In this document: positions 58,865 to 64,000 of the stretch, in pieces | Layout of the letters: each line of letters starts with the position of its first letter | Position numbering within the stretch: the first letter of the stretch is position 1 | Program-made: the position numbers and the translations under genes | Assembly (NCBI GenBank): GCA_011390455.1 | Contig: JAABSI010000002.1 | Location: forward strand, 1 to 64,000 | DNA length: 64,000 bases | Direction: 5' to 3' | DNA from: Trueperaceae bacterium | Lineage (GTDB): Bacteria > Deinococcota > Deinococci > Deinococcales > Trueperaceae | The notes under the pieces: generated by a model | The model's input: the letters and a program-made list of their open reading frames with translations, nothing else | What the model was told of the DNA's origin: nothing | Databases searched by the model: none

Positions 58865-60640
58865 TCAGAGCGGCCAGACGACCAGGAGGAGCGGCACGCT
58901 CACCGCGACGATCAGGACCTCGAGCGGCAGCCCCATCCGCCAGAAATCCGAGAAGCGGTAGTTGCCCGGCTCCAGCACGAGCGCGTTCGACTGGTGGCCG
59001 ATCGGGGTGAGGAAGGCGCACGAGGCGCCGATCGCCACCGCCATCAGCAACGGGTCGACCGCGACGTCGAGCCGCCCCGCCAGGTCGATGGCGAGGGGCG
59101 CCATGAGCACCGCGGTGGCGTTGTTGTTCACGACGTCCGAGAGCAGCATGGTGGCCACCATCAGGAGCGTCAACACCAGCACCGGACCGCTGCCGCCCGC
59201 GACCACCATCAGCGCCTCGGCGACGAGCGCGGTCCCGCCGGTGGCCTCGAAGGCGGTGCCGAGCGGGATCATCGCGCCGAGCAGGACGATGACGGGCCAG
59301 TCGATCGCGGCGTACGGCTCGTCGCGCTGCAGCACCCCGAAGAGCGTGAGCGCGACCGCCGCGGCGGCGAAGGCCACGTGCACGGGCACGAGCCCCGCCA
59401 CGACCGTCGCGATCGCGGTCGCGAACACGCCCGTCGCCAGGGCGAGCCGACGCGGTTTGCCGATCGTGACGTTGCGTTCCGCCAGCGGCAGCAGCCCGAA
59501 CTCGCCGATCACCTCGGCGACGTGGTCGCTCGGCCCCTGGAGCATCAGCACGTCGCCCACCTCGAGGTTCGCGTCCGCGATGCGCTTCTTGACCCGCTCG
59601 CCGTGGCGCGCGATCGCCACCAGGTTGACGCCGTGCACCACCCTCAGCCGCAGCGCCGCCGAGGAGCGCCCCTTCATGCTCGACCCCGGCGGGACGATCG
59701 CCTCGGTGAGGACCACCTCGTCGTTCGCGAGGGCGGCGCGGTCGAGTTCCTTCTCCTCTTCGAGGACCAGGTCCGACGCCGCGACGAGCGCCTCGATGGC
59801 GCCCGGTTCGCCCTCCACCACCAGCACGTCGCCCGCAGCCAAGCGCTCGTGGGCGCGCGGCGCGAGCCGGCGCTTCTCGTCGCGCACGACCCCGATGACG
59901 ACGGCGCCCTCGCCGAGGGCCTCGAGCTGCTCGAGCGTCGAGCCGGCGAGCTCGCTCTCGTCGGGGACCCGCAGTTCGGTGACGTACTCGGCGACGTCGA
60001 ACAGCTTCTCCGGGTCGGGGGCGGTGGCGCGGTCCTTCGGCAGCAGCCGCCAACCGATCATCGTGACGAACGCGACGCCGACCACCGCCACCACCCCGCC
60101 GACGGGCGCGAAGTCGAAGAGGCCGAAGGGCGCGCCGAGCTCGCGGGCGCGGTAACTCGAGATGATGAGGTTGGGCGGGGTGCCGATCAGCGTGGCCATG
60201 CCGCCCAGGATGGAGCCGAAGGCGAGGGGCATCAGCGCCATCGCGGGCGAATAGCCGTCGCGGTACGCCTGCCGCAGCGCCACCGGCAGCATCAGGGCGA
60301 GGGCTCCGACGTTGTTCATGAACGCCGACAGGACGGCCACGATGGCGGTCTGCGCGAGCAACTGCGCCACGGGTTTGCCCTCGAGGGGCGCCAGCGTGCG
60401 CACGAGCAGGTCGACGAGTCCGGCGCGCTCCAGCGCGCGACTGATCACGAGCACCGCCGCGACCGTGATCACGGCCGGGTGGGCGAAGCCCTCGAACGCG
60501 CGGTCCAGCGGCAGCGTGCCGGTGGCCAGGACGGCCAAGAGGGCCAGCATGGCGACGAGGTCGTAGCGCCAGCGCCCCCAGACGAACAGGGCGAGGGTCA
60601 CGACCAGGACGCCGAAGACCATGGCCTGGTCGAGCGTCAC
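58865..60640 (-). CDS. SLC13/DASS-type anion transporter with inserted TrkA-C domains
   Basis: 591 residues. Two groups of membrane helices (AMVFGVLVVTLALFVWGRWR; FAHPAVITVAAVLVISRALE; GGMATLIGTPPNLIISSYRA; LLSDVVNNNATAVLMAPLAI; PIGHQSNALVLEPGNYRFSD) flank a cytosolic insert (about 220-395) with two RCK/TrkA-C-like domains (LEALGEGAVVIGVVRDEKRR; HGERVKKRIADANLEVGDVL). GTPPN and NNATA/IGHQSNALV are the conserved substrate loops of the di-/sulfate branch. The GTG at 60640 overlaps the stop of a short leaderless reading frame; ATG at 60622 is an alternative start. Confidence 0.85.
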   Translation of the reverse strand: MTLDQAMVFGVLVVTLALFVWGRWRYDLVAMLALLAVLATGTLPLDRAFEGFAHPAVITVAAVLVISRALERAGLVDLLVRTLAPLEGKPVAQLLAQTAIVAVLSAFMNNVGALALMLPVALRQAYRDGYSPAMALMPLAFGSILGGMATLIGTPPNLIISSYRARELGAPFGLFDFAPVGGVVAVVGVAFVTMIGWRLLPKDRATAPDPEKLFDVAEYVTELRVPDESELAGSTLEQLEALGEGAVVIGVVRDEKRRLAPRAHERLAAGDVLVVEGEPGAIEALVAASDLVLEEEKELDRAALANDEVVLTEAIVPPGSSMKGRSSAALRLRVVHGVNLVAIARHGERVKKRIADANLEVGDVLMLQGPSDHVAEVIGEFGLLPLAERNVTIGKPRRLALATGVFATAIATVVAGLVPVHVAFAAAAVALTLFGVLQRDEPYAAIDWPVIVLLGAMIPLGTAFEATGGTALVAEALMVVAGGSGPVLVLTLLMVATMLLSDVVNNNATAVLMAPLAIDLAGRLDVAVDPLLMAVAIGASCAFLTPIGHQSNALVLEPGNYRFSDFWRMGLPLEVLIVAVSVPLLLVVWPL

Positions 60641-60675
60641 GGTCTTCGACCGGCGCGGCGGAGCATGGCCGGCAT
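60637..60675 (-). CDS. Possible 12-codon leader peptide upstream of the SLC13 gene
   Basis: Reads MPAMLRRAGRRP then TGA. Its ATG lies 6 nt after TAGACT (60687-60682), i.e. at a leaderless start like those of full genes here, and its TGA overlaps the GTG of the transporter (GTGA). Translation of the leader could control the downstream start. It is too short for coding statistics. Confidence 0.4.
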   Translation of the reverse strand: MPAMLRRAGRRP

Positions 60676-60681
60676 GCCTCG

Positions 60682-60712
60682 AGTCTACGCGGGTACGATG
60701 CAGCGGTACCCG
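60682..60712 (-). promoter_or_regulatory. SLC13 promoter with flanking dyad
   Basis: Minus-strand -10 TAGACT (60687-60682). Directly upstream, CGGGTAC (60690-60696) and GTACCCG (60706-60712) form a perfect 7-bp dyad with a 9-nt centre. The divergent DegV promoter begins 20 bp further on, so one regulator could serve both. Confidence 0.4.
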
Positions 60713-60732
60713 TCGGCTGCACCGGACCGCCG

Positions 60733-60763
60733 TACCATGAGGCACGATCACGAACGATCACGA
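60733..60763 (+). promoter_or_regulatory. -10 box and 10-bp direct repeat before the DegV gene
   Basis: TACCAT (60733-60738) is the -10 candidate. ACGATCACGA occurs twice head to tail (60744-60753, 60754-60763) at the expected transcription start. The leader of about 70 nt ends with GGAGG before ATG 60816. Confidence 0.4.
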
Positions 60764-60815
60764 TCGACGTCGCCGTGGCCGAGCACCGGTGACGGGCGTC
60801 GGTCCGGAGGTGCTC

Positions 60816-61703
60816 ATGGCCGACTCCACCACGCCCACCCCGCCCGAACCCCAGTTCGACGTCATCGTCGATCACGGGTTCGATCCCCTCCCCACGCTCG
60901 CGAACGACCCGACCATCACGCCGTTCGTCGTCCAGCTCGGCGACGAGACCCGTTCGTCGACCGAGATGCCGCTGCCGGAACTCCTCGAACGGCTCGACGC
61001 GGGTGGGGTCCACCCGAGCACCAGCCAGCCCTCCCCGGAGACCTACGCCGAGCGCTACCGCGCCGCCACCCGGCCGGTGCTGGGCATCACGGTCTCCTCC
61101 GCGCTCTCGGGGAGCCTGAACGCCGCCGATCAGGCGCGCGCGCTCGCGCCCGACGTCGACGTGACGCTGCACGACTCCGGGACGGTCAGCGTCGCCCAGT
61201 CCTTCCAGGTGCACGCGGCCATGACGGCGCGGGCGCTCGGGCACGACGTGGCCACCGCGATCGAGTGGATGCGCAAGGTGCACGCCGAGACCGAGTTCTT
61301 CTTCACGCTCGGCACGCTGGTGTACCTGCAGCGCGGTGGTCGCATCGGCCGCGTCATGGCGACGCTCGGCACCATGCTCGACCTGAAGCCGATCATCACC
61401 GTCGACAAGGCCGCGGGCGCGTACGTCACCGTCGCGCGGGCGCGCACGTGGGGACGGGCGATCGAGGGGCTCGCGCGGCAGGTGACCACGAGCATCGGGG
61501 AGGGGACGCCGCTGCGGATCGGGCTCGTGCACGGCAGCGACATCGCCGACGCGGAGTCGGTCCTGGCGCGGGTCGTGGAGCGCCACCCGATCGTCTGGTC
61601 GGGGTTCGTGCCGGTCGGCCCCGCGCTGGCGGTGCACGTCGGGGCCGTCGCGGTGGGGGTCGCGGTCGCGCCGGGCACGTGGCCGTGGGAGCGGGAGACC
61701 TGA
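60816..61703 (+). CDS. DegV-family fatty-acid-binding protein
   Basis: 295 residues. DegV pattern: FDVIVDHGFDPLPTLANDPT, GGVHPSTSQPSPETYAERYR (SQPS loop), VLGITVSSALSGSLNAADQA (SSALSG), VTLHDSGTVSVAQSFQVHAA, FTLGTLVYLQRGGRIGRVMA and DLKPIITVDKAAGAYVTVAR. These form the fatty-acid binding cavity; DegV/FakB proteins present fatty acids to a FakA-type kinase, which is absent from this window. ATG 60816 (GGAGG 5 nt upstream) is preferred over an upstream GTG. Confidence 0.88.
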   Translation: MADSTTPTPPEPQFDVIVDHGFDPLPTLANDPTITPFVVQLGDETRSSTEMPLPELLERLDAGGVHPSTSQPSPETYAERYRAATRPVLGITVSSALSGSLNAADQARALAPDVDVTLHDSGTVSVAQSFQVHAAMTARALGHDVATAIEWMRKVHAETEFFFTLGTLVYLQRGGRIGRVMATLGTMLDLKPIITVDKAAGAYVTVARARTWGRAIEGLARQVTTSIGEGTPLRIGLVHGSDIADAESVLARVVERHPIVWSGFVPVGPALAVHVGAVAVGVAVAPGTWPWERET

Positions 61704-61748
61704 TCGGCGGCACGCACAGGCGTACCTGAACCGGTGCGCTGCGGGGCC

Positions 61749-61754
61749 TAAGCT
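61749..61754 (+). promoter_or_regulatory. -10 box (TAAGCT) of the glucan synthase gene
   Basis: TAAGCT lies 75 bp upstream of ATG 61830, giving a leader of about 65 nt with AGGAAGG before the start. Confidence 0.3.
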
Positions 61755-61829
61755 GGACGCACGTCCCGTCGTCCATCGCCGCGGTCGCAGCGCCGCTCGT
61801 CCCACGCGACGACGCTCAGGAAGGCGCCC

Positions 61830-64000
61830 ATGGTCCCGCGCGCTCCACGTGTTCGTACGCTGCGCGCTCCGGCGCCGCCTTGGAACGACAAGGCGCCGGT
61901 GCGCCAGGAGTTGTTCGGCGCCGAGCGCCTCGACCAGCACGCCGCCAGCCTCGCCGCGGCCCAGCGCGTGGTCGAGCGGCCGCGGGCCGTTCGATCCTTG
62001 CGCGCCCGGCTCGACGACGATGCGGCTGCCCTGCTGGCCGCCTATCGCGCGAGCGCGACGGAGGTCGCGCTCGGCAAGGGCGTGGTGCCGGCGGGCGAGT
62101 GGTTGCTCGACAACTTCCACGTCGTCGAGGCCCAGGTGCGCGAGGTGCGCGACGCGCTGCCGCCCGGCTTCTACCGCCAACTGCCGAAGCTCGCCGAGGG
62201 CCCCTTCGCGGGCTACCCGCGGGTGCTCGGCTTGGCCTGGGCGTACGTCGCCCACACCGACAGCGACGTCGCGCCGGAGTCGCTCGGCCGCTTCATCGCC
62301 GCGTACCAACGGGTGCAACCGCTCACGATCGGCGAGCTGTGGGCCGTCGCGATCACGCTCCGGTTCGTCCTGATCGAGAACCTGCGGCGGGTCACGGACG
62401 AGATCGCCGAGGACCGCGCTGCGTATGCCGCCGCCGACGCGTTGGCCGATCGCATCCGGGGGGCCGGGTCGAGCCGTGCGTGGCGCGATTCCGACCTCGA
62501 GCCCAACGCCGACGTCGCCTGGCGCACGGCCTTCGCCGCCCAACTCGCCAAGCGGCTGCGCGACCAGGACCCGGCGACCACGCCCGCGCTCGGCTGGCTC
62601 GAGGAGCGGTTGGGGCGCCAGGGCACCTCGATCGAGGGCGTCCTCGCCGCGACCCAGCAACGCCTCGGCGCGGCGAACGTGACGATGCGCAACATCGTGA
62701 CGAGCATGCGGCTCATGACGGCGATCGATTGGGCCGAGCTGTTCGAGCGCGTCAGCCTGGTCGACGAGCAGCTGCGCGCACGGAGTTCCTTCGCAGCGAT
62801 GGACTTCGCGACCCGGGACGCCTACCGCGGCGCCATCGAGGAGCTGGCGCGGGGGTCCGGCGCCACCGAGCTCGAGGTCGCCGATCGGGTCCTCGTCGCG
62901 GCGCGCGACGCGGCCCTGGCCGAGAACGATCCCGAGCGGAGCGGGCGCGTCGGCGATCCCGGCCACTTCCTCATCGGCGACGGGCGCCGCGCGTTCGAGC
63001 GCACCCTCGGGGCCCGCCCGTCGGTGCGCACCCGGGTCCACCGCGCCGTCGAGCGGCTCGGCTTGCCCGGCTACGTCGGCGGCATCGGGCTCGCGACCGC
63101 CGCGCTCGTGGTCCTCGTGGTGGTCGCGCTGGCGGCGACCGGCGTGGGCGCGCTGGGGTTGGCGTGGATCGCGGTGGCGATGGTGCTGCCGATGAGCGAG
63201 ATCGCGACGGCGCTGGTCAACCGCCTGACCACGCGCCTGCTGGGCACGACGGCGTTGCCTGGCCTCGATCTGGATACGGGGGTGCCGACCGCTTGGCGCA
63301 CGCTGGTGGTCGTGCCGACCATCCTGGCGAGCGAACGCGACCTGGAGGAGCAGATCGAGCGGCTCGAGGTCCACCACCTGGCCGGCGCCGACGGCGACCT
63401 CACCTTCGCGCTGCTGGCCGACGGCGTCGATGCCGATGCCGAGGAGCTCCCCGGCGACCAGGCGTTGCTCGCCGCCGCCGTCGAGGCCTTCGAGAGCCTG
63501 AACCGGCGCCATCCGTCGGGGCCGGCGGGACCGCGGTTCCTGTTGCTGCACCGGCGCCGCGTGTACGACGCCCGCCAGGGCGTCTGGATGGGGTGGGAGC
63601 GCAAGCGCGGCAAGCTCCGGGAGCTCAACCGCCTGCTGCGCGGCGCCACCGACACCACCTTCCTGCCCCTGGGCGGAGGGCCGCCGTGGGTGCCGGAGGG
63701 CGTGCGCTTCGTCCTCACGCTCGACGCGGACACGCGCCTGCCGCGCGGCGCGGCGCAGAAGCTGGTCGGCAAGCTGGCGCATCCGCTCAACCGCCCGGTG
63801 CTCGACGCGACCGGTCGGCGCGTGGTGCACGGGTACGGCGTGCTCCAACCACGGGTGACCGCACCGTTCCCCGAGCGCGGTGAGGACTCGCTGTTCCGCC
63901 GGGTCTTCGGGGCCCCGAGCGGCATCGATCCCTACGCCTCCGCCGTCTCGGACGTCTACCAGGACCTGTTCGGGGAGGGGTCGTTCACGGGGAAGGGCAT
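61830..64000 (+). CDS. ndvB: Cyclic beta-1,2-glucan synthase (NdvB-like), N-terminal part
   Basis: 723 codons visible, open to the window edge. N-terminus AGEWLLDNFHVVEAQVREVR, GFYRQLPKLAEGPFAGYPRV and LGLAWAYVAHTDSDVAPESL are the diagnostic NdvB entry. Then LERQGTSIEGVLAATQQRLG, membrane helices (GYVGGIGLATAALVVLVVVA, LGLAWIAVAMVLPMSEIATA), and the glycosyltransferase block WERKRGKLRELNRLLRG, RFVLTLDADTRLPRGAAQKL (DAD metal site), HPLNRPVLDA and VSDVYQDLFGEGSFTGKG. The full family protein is about 2,800-2,900 residues, so roughly three quarters lies outside. Product: cyclic glucan made at the inner membrane. AGGAAGG precedes ATG 61830. Confidence 0.88.
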   Translation, partial: MVPRAPRVRTLRAPAPPWNDKAPVRQELFGAERLDQHAASLAAAQRVVERPRAVRSLRARLDDDAAALLAAYRASATEVALGKGVVPAGEWLLDNFHVVEAQVREVRDALPPGFYRQLPKLAEGPFAGYPRVLGLAWAYVAHTDSDVAPESLGRFIAAYQRVQPLTIGELWAVAITLRFVLIENLRRVTDEIAEDRAAYAAADALADRIRGAGSSRAWRDSDLEPNADVAWRTAFAAQLAKRLRDQDPATTPALGWLEERLGRQGTSIEGVLAATQQRLGAANVTMRNIVTSMRLMTAIDWAELFERVSLVDEQLRARSSFAAMDFATRDAYRGAIEELARGSGATELEVADRVLVAARDAALAENDPERSGRVGDPGHFLIGDGRRAFERTLGARPSVRTRVHRAVERLGLPGYVGGIGLATAALVVLVVVALAATGVGALGLAWIAVAMVLPMSEIATALVNRLTTRLLGTTALPGLDLDTGVPTAWRTLVVVPTILASERDLEEQIERLEVHHLAGADGDLTFALLADGVDADAEELPGDQALLAAAVEAFESLNRRHPSGPAGPRFLLLHRRRVYDARQGVWMGWERKRGKLRELNRLLRGATDTTFLPLGGGPPWVPEGVRFVLTLDADTRLPRGAAQKLVGKLAHPLNRPVLDATGRRVVHGYGVLQPRVTAPFPERGEDSLFRRVFGAPSGIDPYASAVSDVYQDLFGEGSFTGKG

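Noticed and set aside
58794..63848. 1,680-codon minus-strand frame across SLC13, DegV and the glucan synthase
   Set aside because: Same reason; the glucan synthase frame on the plus strand has diagnostic NdvB motifs.
61880..63883. Closed plus-strand frame inside the glucan synthase region
   Set aside because: Arg-rich and out of frame; the true gene is the neighbouring frame from 61830 that stays open to the window end.

Overview
The window is very GC-rich DNA, densely packed with genes on both strands. Many start codons sit 5-9 nt after a TANNNT box with no Shine-Dalgarno site, the signature of leaderless transcripts. Together with two giant SARP/STAND regulators, a cyclic glucan synthase and an SPFH-Arc gene pair, this suggests a chromosomal segment of a Deinococcota-like bacterium (Trueperaceae would fit). 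That is an inference; a high-GC actinobacterium or Chloroflexi relative cannot be excluded. I see no rRNA, tRNA, CRISPR array, insertion sequence or phage gene. Base composition is uniform apart from two AT-rich palindromic elements.

Layout. 1-3753: an edge-truncated Phd/YefM antitoxin, an MFS transporter, a cation-efflux-like membrane protein, a phytol/dolichol-kinase-like protein and a complete MazF-type toxin-antitoxin pair. 3876-11078: an ABC exporter, a secreted transglutaminase-like protein and two membrane proteins. 11091-18792: a 989-residue SARP/STAND regulator followed by a four-gene operon of a 62-residue protein and three secreted parallel beta-helix proteins. 18801-22587: FMN reductase, diguanylate cyclase, a secreted protein and an ArsR-DUF2087 regulator with tandem palindromic operators. 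22695-28275: a hydrolase/Arc/SPFH operon, small proteins, a lipoprotein and an IMPase. 28291-38839: epimerase, lipoproteins, M42 peptidase, NCS2 and MFS transporters, CAP protein, B12-radical SAM enzyme and a glycoside hydrolase. 38836-44465: aldo/keto reductase and a stressosome-like operon (globin-RsbR, STAS, fused RsbT-phosphatase, hybrid kinase). 44534-49879: small membrane protein, cytochrome b561, histidine phosphatase, zinc-protease lipoprotein and a P-type ATPase. 49939-64000: UbiB kinase, AglD-type flippase, lipoprotein-carrier-like protein, CPA1 antiporter, a second SARP/STAND regulator, cupin, SLC13 transporter, DegV protein and the start of an NdvB-type glucan synthase.

How the genes work together. 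The clearest circuits are (a) a proposed SARP regulon: 7-nt direct repeats with an 11-bp period, 9-10 bp upstream of the -10 box, stand before the secreted transglutaminase-like gene, the gene just upstream of the SARP gene, and the beta-helix operon just downstream of it; (b) a gas/redox-sensing stressosome that appears to feed a hybrid histidine kinase through four near-contiguous or overlapping genes; (c) two autoregulated toxin-antitoxin loci and an ArsR gene with recognisable operator palindromes. Several promoters also carry short tandem arrays (7-, 13- and 15-nt units) that could vary in copy number.
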